This document shows, in pieces, positions 1-12,799 of a stretch of 64,000 nucleotides of DNA. The notes below the pieces were generated by a model. That model was not told the origin of the DNA, did no database searches, and worked only from the letters and a program-made list of their open reading frames with translations. Within the stretch, counting starts at the first letter, position 1, and the number at the start of each line of letters is the position of its first letter. Source of the DNA: Cavia porcellus. Its lineage: Eukaryota; Chordata; Mammalia; Rodentia; Caviidae. A program made the translations under genes and the position numbers. The stretch lies in NCBI RefSeq assembly GCF_034190915.1, contig NW_026947502.1, positions 34,378,785 to 34,442,784 of the forward strand, in the 5' to 3' direction.

Positions 1-1290
1 TTCACATCTTCTTCACCATACAGGAAAGGGGGAAACGCCCTATCTAACCAGAAAAAGAAAACAGTTCAGACAGGGAATATTTAACATGGAGCATATTTCA
101 ATTTCAAAACACAATTATTAAAGCCACAATAAAAAATAATTATTAGAACTAACATAAAAATGTTCACAGAATTTCCTTTCAATCCTACTTTTGTCATACT
201 AACTGATGTCACTACAGTGTGTCAAAATTATCCTGCTACCACCTGTCACCTTATTTACCACTCACTATCCATGAATGAGGGCCGGGGTTGGAGGGATGGC
301 AAAGCTGAGCCAAGAGTCAAAAATAACTGGCCTCACTCAAATCTTCTCTGGTTCCAGAGCTACAGTTTATATTTTCTACCTTACCCAATTGTTCTCAGAG
401 TCAGAACTTGAACCTGTGTGCGATAGGCTAGTTTTTCTGACTGAATGTGAGATTAAGGAGAATTACTGTTAGATCCTCACAGACAAGAATGGAAGGAACC
501 CAAGTGCTGTGCGCCCCAAGGAAAAGGCCTCAGCTTTACACTGCCCAGTAGCAGCACCCACACCTCAGCCTAGTTCCCACCCACTCTCAGGCTCCAGCTG
601 CAAGCTGCCAACTCTTATCAGGTGACTCCAGATTGCCATTCCAAAGCAATTTATCCAGCCATGGACACCAGTTTAATTCAAAATCCTTCAACTCTTAACA
701 TTGTCTGGGAAGAAACCATTTAGAGGAGAAACTTTGTTTTTTTAAACAAGGCTTGTTCTACAAAGTTCTTTCTTTCATATTCCTTCTCAGCACAGGAATG
801 CAGTAAAACACAGTTTATCTGGAGACAAAGAAGTCAATCATTTTCAAGAGTGCTTATGCTTCTTTTCTGGCCCAAACCCTCCTTCTCCAAGGGTTCAATT
901 CCTACATTTGAAATCACCGTGCCACAGTATAGTGGTCCCATATCCAGCTGTGCATTAGAACCATCTGCTTAGCAGGTTGAAGATACAGGCATTAGGAAAC
1001 CAAAAGGCACAAGGAAAGTTTCTAGAGTTAAGGAAATATTCTATATCTTGCCTGTGACAATACTGACATGACTGTATCCAACTGCTAGTGTTTTTTCAAA
1101 CTGTACACTTAAATATAAACTTTATGCAAGTTATGCCTCGGTAAATACAAGAAACCCAAAAAACTTCAAGGTCTACCTCAAACCTGTGGACTCTGAGACC
1201 AAACATAGGAATGTTAATATACTTCATAGGTGACTGTAATACACAGCTGAATGCAAAGACCACCTAGAACCATGAAAAGTGCACAATTAG
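1..1290. other. Intergenic, mostly unassigned
   Basis: No gene is seen. Around 1025-1150 the sequence resembles the worn 3' end of an ancient L1 (an aactgtacacttaaa-type phrase), at low confidence. The short open frames here lack any family resemblance. Confidence 0.5.
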
Positions 1291-1299
1291 AATCACAAG

Positions 1300-1475
1300 G
1301 CACAGTCCAAACATACTTACCAGCAACATGACTCTAGGCAAGTTACCTTGCAAGCCTCAATTTTCTTCCTGTAAATAAATGAAAATTAATTACTTTCCAG
1401 GGTTGTTAGGTTTAAATGTGAAAGTATGTAAAGCACTTAGCAGAAAACTAGGCCTATGATAAGCACCATGGAGCC
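1300..1475 (+). repeat. MIR SINE (old)
   Basis: The order of phrases matches a MIR in plus orientation: a worn tRNA-related part, then an actctaggcaagttacctt-like core, a stretch with cctgtaaat, and a 3' part with gtaaagcacttag. Heavily diverged, as expected for a mammal-wide SINE. Confidence 0.7.
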
Positions 1476-1612
1476 AATAGCAGCCATTCTTCTCATTGTC
1501 TATGTGAATGCTGCACAACTGATACCTTAAAACTCTATAAACCTTTGGGGGCTTGGAATCAAGGAAAACAGTGCCAGGGAAGGGCCTTCCCTGGAGCCAG
1601 TCACATCTCCAA

Positions 1613-1688
1613 AGCAAGGACTAGGTGAGAGCCAAACAGTCCCACCATCATATCAGCAAGGACTAGGTGAGAGCCAAACAGTCCCACC
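1613..1688. repeat. Tandem duplication, 42-bp period, two copies
   Basis: A 34-base segment at 1613-1646 recurs without mismatch at 1655-1688. The perfect match indicates a recent local duplication. Confidence 0.85.
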
Positions 1689-1898
1689 TCCACCTCCACC
1701 ACCAAGACTTTCCCTCAGGTTAGGAACCACTCACTCACTCTTCCTCTAACTGCCTGCTTAGTGGCCTGAGAAAGCCAGGCAGAAAATGAAAACGTTGATC
1801 TCTTGATGATTACTATTCTTTCTGGAGATGGAATGTCAGTGTTGACATTTACACTTTAATTAATTTACACTTTAATGTACATTAATTTTAATTTACAG

Positions 1899-2015
1899 GA
1901 GTTTTATTGTTTGCTTGTTTTGGTCTTTTTCTTTTTTATCGGTACCGGGGATCAAACTCATGACTGCCTGCTTGCAAGGTAGTTGCTTATGCCACTGAGC
2001 TAAATCCCCAGCCCC
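1899..2015 (-). mobile_element. ID-like tRNA-Ala-derived SINE
   Basis: On the minus strand the element starts GGGGCTGGGGATTTAGCTCAG, continues with tRNA-like A and B boxes (GTTCGATCC-type, here changed) and ends in a T/A-rich tail. The flanks repeat taatttacag at 1889-1898 and 2016-2025, a target-site duplication. Confidence 0.9.
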
Positions 2016-2025
2016 TAATTTACAG

Positions 2026-3120
2026 TTTTTAATGGCTAGCAATATTGAATTTTTTTTTCATGTATTTGTTGACTGTACTTCATCTGAGAAGTGTCTTTTC
2101 ATTTCAAATGCCCATTTCTGGACTGACTCTTTAAATTTGGGGGAGGGTCTGGTTTTAATTCTTTATATATCCCAGGTAATAACTTTCTGCCTGAGAACTA
2201 GCTAGCAAAAAGTTCTCCCCATTCTGAAGGTTGTCTCTTCACACTATTGGTAGCTTTGCTGTGTAGAATCTTTGTTATTCAGTTTTGGTTTTGGCTTTCT
2301 GAGACAGCATCTCATTATGTAGCTTAGCCCAGCCCTAAAGTCGCAGATGATTCTCCTGTCTCAGCCTCCCAAGCGATAGGACTATAGGCAATACACTGCC
2401 ACACTCAGCCTGTGCTGAATCTTTTTAATTTGATGTGACTCCCTATTTGTTGATCCTCCATATTACTTCTTACACAACTAAGAATTTGTTCAGATAGTCT
2501 TTGCCTACACCTGTGTCCTCAAAAGTTTTACCTATTTTCTTCCATCAGATTAAGTAGTTGTTTTAATATTTATCTTTGATCCATTTTTGTGTTAGTTTAG
2601 TGCATTGTGAGAAATATGGGTCTAGATTCAATCGCTGTCATTATTCCCAGCACCATTTGTTAAAGAGACTATGTTTCCTCTACAAAAGTATTTGGTCCCT
2701 TTGTCAAAGATAAGATAGCTGAGTGTGCCTGAAGTTCTCTTAGCATCTTGTTCCCCTTCCCATTTGAAAAATCTTCTGTTCTGATTCACTGATCCACAAG
2801 CGTTGTTTTTTGCCAATCCATGCTGTTCTTATCACTGTAGCTTTGTGATATAACTGAGGTGTAGGGTTGTGATGCCCCCCACACACACCTAACTTTTTGT
2901 TGACCAGAATTGCTTGTGCTAGCCTAGGTCTCTCCTGTCTCAAATTTTAGGATTGTTTACTCTAGTTCTGTGAGCAATGAGTATTTTGATTGAAACTGCA
3001 TCAAATCTGCATAAGTTTTGGCCATTTTCACAGACATTGGTTCTACCTATCCTGGAAGAGGGGATATCTTTCCAATTCCTGATACCTTCTTCTGTCTCCT
3101 TTTTCTGAGTACTATAGGTA
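2026..3120 (-). mobile_element. L1 ORF2 fragment, inverted 5' part of a twin-primed L1
   Basis: The minus strand matches the C-terminal third of L1 ORF2, the part equivalent to about 39560-40435 of the full-length L1 in this window. At about 3120 the orientation flips to plus and the L1 continues toward its 3' end. This order (inverted 5' part, direct 3' part) is the mark of twin priming. A B1 SINE interrupts it. Confidence 0.85.
2282..2411 (-). mobile_element. B1-like 7SL-derived SINE
   Basis: Reverse-complement B1 body (gagacagcatctcat..., ctcctgtctcagcctcc) nested in the L1 fragment. Confidence 0.8.
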
Positions 3121-3835
3121 CAGGGAAAAAAAGGAATCCTTCTCCATTGTCAATGGGAGTGTAAACATGTACAACCACTATGGAAATCAGTATGGAGATT
3201 CCTCAAAAAGCTAAAACTAGAAATTCCATTTGATTCAGCTATCTCCCTTTCTAGATATCTTTGAAAGAGGCATCATATGACAAAGATAGATGCAAACCCA
3301 TGGCTACAGCAGCACAAGATAAATCTTGGAAATAGTCCATATGCCCATTAACAGATGAATGGATAAAGTAAATGTGGTATTTATATCCAAAAGAATACTA
3401 ATGTGCCATAAAAAAGGATATACTTGGGAATTTTAAGGTAAATGGATGTAACTGGAGACCATAATCTTAAGTGAAGTGTTTAAGTATCACAATGTCTCTT
3501 ATGTGAGATACCCAAAGAAAAAAGGAGGAAAAAAAACTTAAAAGTAGAAAACCTTTTTCAAATGGGAAGGGCAACAAGAGATGGAGGGAAGGGAAGGGAA
3601 GGAAGGAAAATAAATTTTCTTTAAAAGTTGAAAAAACTGGAAACAGCTTCTGCAATTGGGGAGGAGAAAAAGCAGGTGGGAGCAGGAAGGGAGAGAAAGG
3701 GAAGGGGATAAAAAAAGAATTAAGATGTGTTACGTACATGTATAAACTTCCCACAATGAATGTGATCATTATGTGCTACAAATATACTAATGAAAAAATA
3801 GCAAAATTTTAAAAAATAAAAGGAACTTCAGGCCT
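3121..3835 (+). mobile_element. L1 3' end, direct part of a twin-primed L1
   Basis: Matches the end of ORF2 (equivalent to about 40555 onward of the full-length copy) and a short A/G-rich 3' UTR, ending in an A-rich tail near 3830. It belongs with the inverted segment on its left. Confidence 0.85.
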
Positions 3836-4029
3836 CCAAAAATCAAAAAGTAAACAGAGCAGCACATTATCCAGAAGAATATCTGGCTTATGACTTTTCC
3901 TCTGAGAGTGAAAAATCCATGACCAGAGATTCAAATGTAAATCATCTATGAGCATTTGTGTGGCACTTTTAAGCTTACAAAATGCTTCTCACCCATTATC
4001 TCCTTTGATTCAAGGTAACATGCCCCAAA
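3836..4029. other. Unassigned intergenic
   Basis: Nothing recognisable between the L1 tail and the next MIR. Confidence 0.5.
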
Positions 4030-4420
4030 TAGTAATAACTCCCACTTACTTGAATACTTCATCTAGGTCAGGCCTTGAACTCACTTTCTACGTACCACTC
4101 TTCATTTAATGTTTACAGTCCTGTGAGGATGTTAACTATGGGAAAACTGTTGTCCTGAGGGTTAAATAAACTTCCTTAAGACCCCACAGAAGGTAAACAG
4201 CAAAGCTGGAATTTGAACCCAGGCTTAAGTGACTTCAGAGCCCACTGTTAGCAAATCTACACAGCAGGCACTACCCCTGCCTTACCACCTCTGTTTTAGA
4301 TAAACTGACTGAAACAGAAACAGAAAGCACCTCGCTCAAGACCATTGACCCAAGCTAGATGTGGGCTGAGACCCTTAGATGCCTGGCCTAACACCCTTTC
4401 CATCTCACCCCTAGATAAGG
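4030..4420 (-). repeat. Two adjacent MIR-like fragments
   Basis: At 4030-4265 the reverse-complement MIR pattern is clear (tttgaacccaggcttaagtg, acagcaaagctggaattt). At 4266-4420 a second, more worn copy follows in similar style. Confidence 0.65.
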
Positions 4421-5008
4421 AACAAGAGTATTTGGACCTCTAAAGATATTACATGCAAGATGGTAGCTGAGGCTTCCAAACATCTATCATAATACAATCT
4501 TCCGGTCATCTAGATTACCAAACAGGCCTAGCCAAAGACTGCTCTTAAGGAAAACCAGAGGAACACTACTGGCCCTCAAAACAGTCAGAGATTAGACCAA
4601 TGATAACAGCATAAGAGGGCCTTCAACGCATTCCAATCACTAAGAGTTTCCATTTTCTCCTAAATCTGCAATCCCACAGCTGGTGCCCTCTGCTGGCGAA
4701 CACATATATCTCTTCTAAACAACAACAAAAAAAACCTCATTTCACACCAAGGATTTAGGGAGGCAAAAATAAATGAACAAAGAATGAATCAATAAAACCT
4801 TGCTTCTTTCACATTCTATTCAAGACTGAGCATTAATTTTTACAGCTCTTCCATATATGCATGCAATTTTAAACCGACTGCATTGATACTGTCATCCATC
4901 TGCTGCCTTTGACTTATCCCCTTCAGTTCTTTTCAGCTGCAAACCAAACTAGGCTGCTTACATAAAAATACAGATGACACACAGCCCCAAAGTCAAGAAT
5001 ACAATGAG
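4421..5008. other. Unassigned intergenic
   Basis: No gene or clear repeat is seen. Confidence 0.5.
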
Positions 5009-5160
5009 CTGGCTGCTGTGCCTGTAATGCCAGCATTCAGGAGTCTGAGGCAGGATTGCCGCAATTTCAAAATCAGCCAGGTCTACGTAGTTTGCTCAAG
5101 TCTAGCCAAGCTCCATAGAGATCCTGTCTCAAAACAAGCAAGCAAACAAACAAAAAACAA
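5009..5160 (+). mobile_element. B1-like SINE
   Basis: 7SL-type body (cctgtaatgccagcattcag, ctgaggcagga, gagatcctgtctcaaaa) with a (CAAA)n tail; moderately diverged. Confidence 0.85.
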
Positions 5161-5639
5161 TGGTAACAATGTATGCATCTGTGATTGTGACTAAGGCCAG
5201 GTCTGTACAGCTAGCAAGCATGTAATTGGGGAGGTACATGCTTAAAGTCACGTGAAACCCATATACAACTATGCACAGGAATTCCGGTAGTGCTGTGTAC
5301 ACTAGCATGCGTATAGTTTGGTCAACTTGTTGAATATCTTCTATTCTGTCTATGCAGTGGAGTGTACCAGGAAGCTACAACATAAATCTTATGTGAACCG
5401 AATGCAAAATAAAAAATAAAACATTCAAGTGCAGAAAAGGTACTATGGGAGCTCAGTAGGAGACAATTTCAAGTTTGGGAAAAAGGAGGACACAAAGAAC
5501 AGAAATAGGATGGAGAACTTCATAATTCTGTAGCATTTTAAAAAGAGCATTTGCAGCTGTAAATATTGCAACTAGATAACTTCAATCTCTCATTTCATTT
5601 AAATTTTTAAAGATATAATTTTAATCCTACTACTTTAAT
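5161..5639. other. Unassigned intergenic
   Basis: No gene or repeat recognised with confidence. Confidence 0.4.
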
Positions 5640-6545
5640 ATATTTACATACATATTACATTTTTATTGTAGTAAAATATACATTAAATTTGCCATTTTAA
5701 ACTTTTAATGCATGGTTCATTGGTAGTGTAAGTGGGTGCCACTTTTGCCCATATTCATTTCCAGAACTTTAACATCCCCAAAACAGCTCTGTCCTCCTTA
5801 AACAGTAACTCCCTATTGCCTCTTCCCTCCAACCTGTTTCAACCTCTGCTCTTTTGTTTGAACCCAGGGCCTTACCCCTGCTAGACATGTTCTCTACCCC
5901 TGAACTATATCCCCTGCCATATTCCACTTTCTATGTCTATGAACCTGTCTGTCCTCATGTAAGTGCAATCAATCAAAAATTGATCATTTGGGTGAATGAA
6001 TAAAGAATGTAGCCTTTACACCCAACGAAAAACTACTCTGCCAGAAAGGAAGATAAACCTGTCATTTGTAAGAAAATAGATGCACTTTGAGACTATAATG
6101 TTAAGTGAAATAAATCAGATACACGAGTTTAAATACCAGTTTCTCTCATATGAGCTCAAATTATAAAGAGCAAAATAAAAGATATACAATGGTAAGTAGC
6201 AGAATAGCTCTTTCTCAGATGGGAAGGGGATTAAGAGCTGGAGAGAGGAGAAAAAGGGAAGAAAAGGGGAAGGAGAAATTTGGATGTGTTATGTACTTGT
6301 ACCAACTCCACACAAGGCCCATAAACATGTACAGCAAGTAAGTACTAATAAAAATGGATTAATAAAAATCTGAACATTTTGTGTCTGGCTCATTGCACTT
6401 GGTAAATCTTTTTTTCAAAGTTCTATTTTCAAATTTGTGTTGTAGCACATTCCAGAATTTCATTTCTTCTTATATGTAACACTCCACTGTACATTTTGTT
6501 TACCCATTCACCTGTTGATGGACACTGTTGTAACACTTTAAAGAT
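5640..6545 (-). repeat. Ancient L1 fragment split by later insertions
   Basis: 5640-5855 and 6370-6545 read as two halves of one old LINE (attgtagtaaaatatacat..., then acacattccagaattt and cctgttgatggacac phrases typical of old mammalian L1). Between them lie an ID-like fragment (about 5856-5922, reverse tRNA-like) and a younger L1 3' end (about 5980-6365, plus) with A/G-rich 3' UTR. Confidence 0.55.
5980..6365 (+). mobile_element. L1 3' end, 5'-truncated
   Basis: Carries the end of the ORF2 region (gttaagtgaaataaatcag) and the short A/G-rich 3' UTR ending in taataaaaat. Same type as the copies ending near 3835 and 8038. Confidence 0.75.
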
Positions 6546-6941
6546 GAGAGGAACTCAGCACATCATACTCTGCATCTCAGCATAAATTGTGGAATACCCC
6601 TGCCGCTTTCTCCACACAATCTATGTACTGCTGTCTTCTATAACATTTTCCTTGATCCACAATGTTGGTTTGTACCTCATAATGTCCCCCAAAAGTCTCA
6701 TGTAGAGGCAGGGCTTTCCAGTGAATGGATGATGGAGCACTACACTTACCAAATTAATCCACGGCTGGAAGGTGGGGCCTAGTTGGAGGAGGTGGTCACA
6801 GGGGTGCCTTTGGAGGTTGCTCTCTTGCTCTGGTTACTTCTCTGCTTCCTGGGATTGAACAGCAGTTTTCCTCTGGCCATAGACAGTAACTTCCAAAACT
6901 TGTGAGCCAAACTAAACCTCTCCTTAAACTGTGGGTGCCAA

Positions 6942-8038
6942 CCAGCAGAAGAACAAAACACAAGAGTAAAGAGACAGCCCATAGTGTGAGAAAACAATGT
7001 TGCCAGCTGTTCCTCAGAAAAAGGACTAATACCTAGAACAAGATCTCAAAAAAATCAGGAAACCCCCCCCCCAATTTAAAGACCCACTTAGAAAATAGCC
7101 ATTGGAATGAACAGATACCTCAGATGTAGTAGTACAAACAGCAAATAAAATATATGAAAAAATGTTCAACATCATTGGCCATTCAAGAGATGCAAATTAA
7201 AATGCTGATTGCATCTCACTCCAGAGAGCAAGCCAGCCAGTGTAGTGGTACATTCATAATCCCAGAGGCTGCCTCAGAAGCTCAGTGAGTTTGAGGCCAA
7301 TCAAGGCTGCATAAGCAAATTCAAGTCTGGCCTGTACTACACAGTGAAAGCCTGTCTCAAAAACAAAGAGAAATCAGCTACATGACCAATGCTGGTGGAA
7401 GTATGGGGGAAAAGAACATTTTTCCAGTTACTGGAAGGGCAGACTGGTACAACCACTGTGGAAATCAGTGTGGGGATTTCTTAAACTAGAACTAGAGGTT
7501 CTATTTCCTTTCTTGGTTATCTTCCCAAAAGAATTATTAGTGTCATACACAGCTACAGCAGTCTGTAACAGCTAAATTTGGAAACCGCCCAAATGCCCAC
7601 CAACTGATGAACATATAAATATGTGGTTTGTCATACACAGGGTACTTACCTTGACATAAAAAGCTTGAGACATTTCTAGCTAAATGGATACATCTTGGGA
7701 CTATTTTAAGTGAAATAAATCAGACACACATTTAAAAACTGCATTGTTTCCCTGATGTGAGAAACCAAAAGGCTAAGGACCAAAATGTATAACAGATACT
7801 GGCAAATGGGAAGAAAATGTTCAAAAGAGATAGGGAACAAAGGAGAAGGAAGACAGTAGAGACAAGAAAAAAAATGAAGCAAATATTTCTAAATAAGGAG
7901 GGGAAGAGGGAAGGAAGGGGAATGGGGTAAAAAGAACCAAGATAAATCATGTACAGGTACAAATTCTTTATGATGCAAAGTTATTATGTGTATCTAAAAT
8001 GTACTAATAAAATCTTTTAAAATGCCAAAAAGAAAATC
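6942..8038 (+). mobile_element. L1 3' end, 5'-truncated, inserted in an LTR
   Basis: Late ORF2 plus short A/G-rich 3' UTR. It is flanked by a perfect target-site duplication gtgggtgccaa at 6931-6941 and 8039-8049. The ORF2 portion is broken by stops and by a B1 SINE at 7228-7370. Confidence 0.9.
7228..7370 (+). mobile_element. B1-like SINE nested in L1
   Basis: B1 body ending cctgtctcaaaaac, inserted in ORF2-derived sequence; diverged. Confidence 0.75.
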
Positions 8039-10872
8039 GTGGGTGCCAAGTATTTTGTCCTAACAAAGAAAGCGACTAATATCCAGTCACTCATGCTCAT
8101 ATTCACTTCTGCAACATCTACATTGCCTTTTTTAAACCCTTACTCCACAAACTGTGAGTACCTTGACAGGTTAGTTCTTATTCGGCTAATACTAAAGTAA
8201 ACTTTTCTGAATGCATATTAATAACAAATCTAAGGGTTCTTTTGAATGCCGTTAATGAATTATCCAATGTGACTAAAGAATAGTATCAAACCTGAAAGGA
8301 CCTACACAAATATGTATCAGAGAAAACCCATTGATTCATCTAAATTAAACAGGCTTTAAATCCATACTTCAACTAGAAATCCAGATTTTGTGTTGCTTGA
8401 CTCTGATGCTGAGCAAACCCTTTTCAATGTGTTGTTTTCTTGAAAAGCTTCTTGAGGAAGCAGCAACCCATTTTTTTAAAAAATTTAACTAAAGGCAATT
8501 CTTGTATTCAAAACCTCAGATCCACAAATGGCTATCATTTGTGTACTGTGTATCTCGTAAACTGTAGGTAGGATAAAGAGCAAAAAACCAAACACAGGAA
8601 AAAAAAATCCAGTATTTTACAGTAATAAAGTAACCTCAGACCTCATTGTATAGTTTCTTCAGAAAATAAGAGCAGTAAAGCTTGCTTTAAATGGAGACGT
8701 TTTAAATTAGGATAAAGCAAAATTTAATATTAAGATTACAGAATCCAGTATCACAGGGAGAGGGAAGAAAGAGGAAAGAAGGTGGAGTGGAGGAGGGCAA
8801 GAAAAAATAAGAATGAGCAACTCTTTGTAGGGCTCTCACAGATTTCCTGCACACTGGTACAACAAATCCTTTTGGCAAAACCTACATGCTCTTCCTTCTT
8901 GGACATGTTCTAAGTAGCAACCTAAAACCTGCAAAAGGAGTTTGAAATTATAACCAAAAGAAAAACTAGAGATGTTCTGATCACTAAATTATGGTCCATC
9001 TAAGCTATAAAAGATCACGTAGTTACATGATAGAGCTCTACACCCAGTAAAAATGTTTGATACTAAAATACTCATGCATGTAACTATACAGATACATAAA
9101 ATTATCCCATTTTTGCTCTAAAAAAGAATGAGAACCCATGCAAATAAGCCTAAGATCTAGAAAAAAACAAACTGGAAAGATGCTATATACAGGTATGAGT
9201 TAAAAAATACTTTTTACAAGATGATTTAAAAATAAGCTGAAAGATCCCTATTTCTTATTGTCATGATCTTAAATTACTTGCCATAAGCCTGTATTCATAA
9301 GCAAAATGGAGATAGAAATCTCTTCATAGAATTACTAAGAACTAAAATAAATGAAGTTAACTTACCACAAAGCAAATATATAATAAAAAGGTATTGTATT
9401 TCAATTTTTTTCAGACAACTCTTAAATGACACATGTAGACATGAAAAAATTGGCAAGTCTTCTTACAGTACTAGAGAAAACAAAAGGGAAGCCCAGCAAT
9501 ATGGTCTTCATAGATCATTAATACTGTTATTTATATACACTCTAGCTTTGAGATTTTAGTCAAGTTTACCCTAAGCCTTTAAAAAACAAGTATGTACATC
9601 AATGAATATACTACACCTAGAACTACACCAGAGAACTGCTTCATTCTATCAGTTTCAAGTCCTGTAGCCTACTCATCAATTAAGCACACATTTGATGAGA
9701 AACATTTACAAGGTCAATCATCCCTTCATTATTCATAAAAGAAACTGAAACCTCACTCCCATTAGAGGACTATTTTAAGATATGGCAAATATGCTATGGA
9801 ACACTATGCAGGCTAATGAGGTCCACCTATCTCAATGCAGAAGAATGTTTACAATATACACAACAAAAATGCATCTTTGTATTTTTAAATATTAATAAGG
9901 GATTACAAAGACCTCTGAATATACCTACTAATAGTGGCTATAAAGAGGTTGCTCTTATTGATAGGATTGTTTTTTGTGTAGTTTGGTTTTCCAAGTTATT
10001 ACTCTAATTTATATAAAAAACACCAGTCCAAAAACCAGTAAGATTAATACTCTCTAATAATACTGGTATTTTTCTGTGACCTTTAGTACAATCCAAATGT
10101 TATGCAAGATGTTTAAAGTAAAATAGAAACTACTTTTGGGGGAGGGATTAATTTAGTCTTTTTAAGGTACTTTTTAACTGAAAAATTTTTACATTTCTAC
10201 TTTTAATGAAAAAGTACAAGACAAGGACCCATTTGAGTTATCTGTAATTAGTTACTAAGAGAAAAGCATTATATCACCTTGGCTTAGACTGCCATTGTTG
10301 TTCTGTTTCAAAAGGCCAAAATAGGACTGAAAGGAAAATTTTCTCAACCACACTATTACACAGATAAATTATCTAAAATGCAAGACTTTCTCTAACTGCA
10401 AAAGTTGTTTTTTCAGGTAAAATCTATACAGTGGAGATGTGGGCCTCAAGCCAATCCAATATCCTAAGGTCCACTTTCAACTAGCAAACTCATACATTTA
10501 CAAAATCTAAAATTCAAATTCTCTCAAAACATAAGTACACTTTAAAGAAAAATAATAAGCCTACAAATCAAACACTGTCACAACTACTCAAGCAAAAGAA
10601 CCATAAATGCCAAATTCTCAAATATCTCATTTCTTTAATCTTACTTTAAAAACAATCAGAATTTATGTTCCAAACCAACTTACAGGAGAAAAAAAACAAT
10701 CAGTATATTCACAAGACTTGACAGCATTACAAATCTTAACTATTTGCTAGTTTTTTAAGAGAACTACACTTATCACCTTTAAAGCCCTTACCAACTACTT
10801 TCAGTACTTCCACCTTAAAAATACTATAAATACAAAAGATCTTCACATTACGGAGACAAAAAAAAGTTCATT

Positions 10873-10878
10873 TTTATT
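10873..10878 (-). terminator. HNRNPA0: Candidate alternative poly(A) signal AATAAA
   Basis: AATAAA on the minus strand, about 2.4 kb past the stop. Use is unproven. Confidence 0.3.
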
Positions 10879-11832
10879 TGTTAATCTTTCAAATTAGAAT
10901 CAAGTATAACATACTACAAACTAGATTCTGTTCCACCTGCTCCCCCTAAATTCTTACTAAATTTAAAATAAAATTCATATTCTCATAAGTAAAAGGATCA
11001 AAACAAAACCAGTATGCCACACATGCCAAAACTGTTCACATAAAACTGACAAGAGGAACCCAGGAAAGATTAAGACTATGCTTTTCCTCTCACTACCAGC
11101 CTAGATTACGTAACTTGTTATGACTAGACACAATAAGCATGAATATACCATGAGCGAAGCAGGTAGCTTTCCTAATTAATAAATCCTTTCACATGAATTC
11201 ATTTTCCAACATTGTAAAAGCCACTATGATCGGAGTACAAAATGACAATCCTTTGGCAAGATGAATTTCAACTGATCCACTTAAGTACTTTCCCCAAAAA
11301 TTAAATTCAAAGAGTAATACTTAACAATGAAAGATTTAACCAAATCCTCTCATACTTTCCAAAATGCAGGCCAAATTATCAAGTGAAGTAGCCCATAGTT
11401 TGTCTAGTACTAAAAAGAAACAGAAAATTAAGGAAACAGTATAACTATGCATTCAATATTACTTCAATGTGCAACAACTTCCACTTGCCATAAGTCCCTT
11501 TAAATATTTGTACAAGGCGTTAGCTATCCTTTAAAGTACTGAAGACCCAAAACCTAGCCTAACAATCTTGACCTCTCCCCTTAAAGCCAGAGCACTGACA
11601 ATTACAGTAAAATTAGGCCTCAGAATTATACAGTAACAAGAACTAAAAAACAAGTCATTAATATTCTTTTATCTTAAAACTCAATCTTCTCAGAGTGCTT
11701 CTAAGTATTGTATTTAAGCTTCCAATTTCAAGTCAAATTTTTTATAACAAGAAATCAGCTTTAGAATAAGTACTCTGAATCCGTCCACGAGGTTACACAT
11801 ACTCTCACTCGATCATGTAAATAATTGAATTC

Positions 11833-11838
11833 TTTATT
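11833..11838 (-). terminator. HNRNPA0: Candidate alternative poly(A) signal AATAAA
   Basis: AATAAA on the minus strand in the repeat-free 3' UTR candidate, about 1.5 kb past the stop. Use is unproven. Confidence 0.35.
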
Positions 11839-12799
11839 TGTAATATCCATAAACGTTGCTATCCTATATCTCTATTCAAGAAGGAAATTTTCTCCTATTA
11901 CCAGTTTTGTTTTTATAAACAACTTGAATTCTATTGCATGAAAGGGCTACAAATATACATGTTTTAACCAAGCAGAATACAGGTACTTTGCTTTACAACT
12001 TGCACCTATCAGTACACATAGCTGGTTCATTAGTTGTCATAGCAATTTGGGGCCATTGCCCAAGCTATGCATAACAGTTTACATTTTTAAACCTCATGAA
12101 GGGCAAATGTGATAACTACATTCCTGCGAGGCCCACTTCAGTTACAAGTAAATGTGTAACTTCAAGTTTACACAGATCTTTGACAGCAAACTTCTACATC
12201 TGATGCAACTGTCCTAAACAATTGTAAACCAACTGTCTTCAACTATACTATCCTTCTGCCAGTAGAAGGTGCTACAAAGGATGGGAGAATTTTCATGAGA
12301 TAATAGTTCAAAAAAAAAAAAACCTGTTTTAAACCTGCTCTGAAAGTACAAAAATGCATTTAGTGTAAGGGCGAATAATCCTTACTTATAATCAGTACAG
12401 ACAAATCAAAAAGGGAAAAACTAGGCCATCTGAGAATTTTTCAACAGTTTATAAGAATGAAAACACATGCTTAACACAAACTATTTTTTAAAACTACACA
12501 GCATATTAGATCTAAGTAAATTATCATAGAAATAAATGACCATGTCAAGATGATAAACAAACTGCTTAGTACATACAATAGGTGGATGCACAGATACTAA
12601 GGATATTTAAAGCCACATCCACTTCAAAATTTTTGCCTGTAATGGTTAAAATTTAACATGCCACAAGTAGGGCGACAAGGAAAAAAACTCACACGACCTC
12701 CTAAGTTTCTCAAAGTACACATCAAGATTTAACACGAAATATCAACTAATATCCCTTTAAACGGTATAGAATGAATCCTAGGAAAAAAGTTAGACATGT

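Larger units (their letters stand above)
6663..8085 (+). mobile_element. MaLR-type solo LTR, split by an L1
   Basis: The left part (6663-6941) opens TGTTGGTTTG and carries ggtggggcctagttggagg and cttgtgagccaaa phrases of rodent MaLR LTRs. The right part (8039-8085) continues with tattttgtcctaacaaag, the LTR end. The two parts are separated by an L1 flanked by an 11-bp duplication. Confidence 0.75.
8086..12799 (-). other. HNRNPA0: Probable extended HNRNPA0 3' UTR, repeat-free
   Basis: Some 4.7 kb of AT-rich sequence contains no recognisable SINE, LINE or LTR, although repeats are dense on the left and across the rest of the window. No credible ORF lies in it. The human HNRNPA0 transcript unit is, from memory, about 8.7 kb with no introns, implying a very long 3' UTR, which would explain the depletion of insertions. 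The left limit is set by the MaLR LTR ending near 8085; the transcript could continue through it. Confidence 0.6.
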
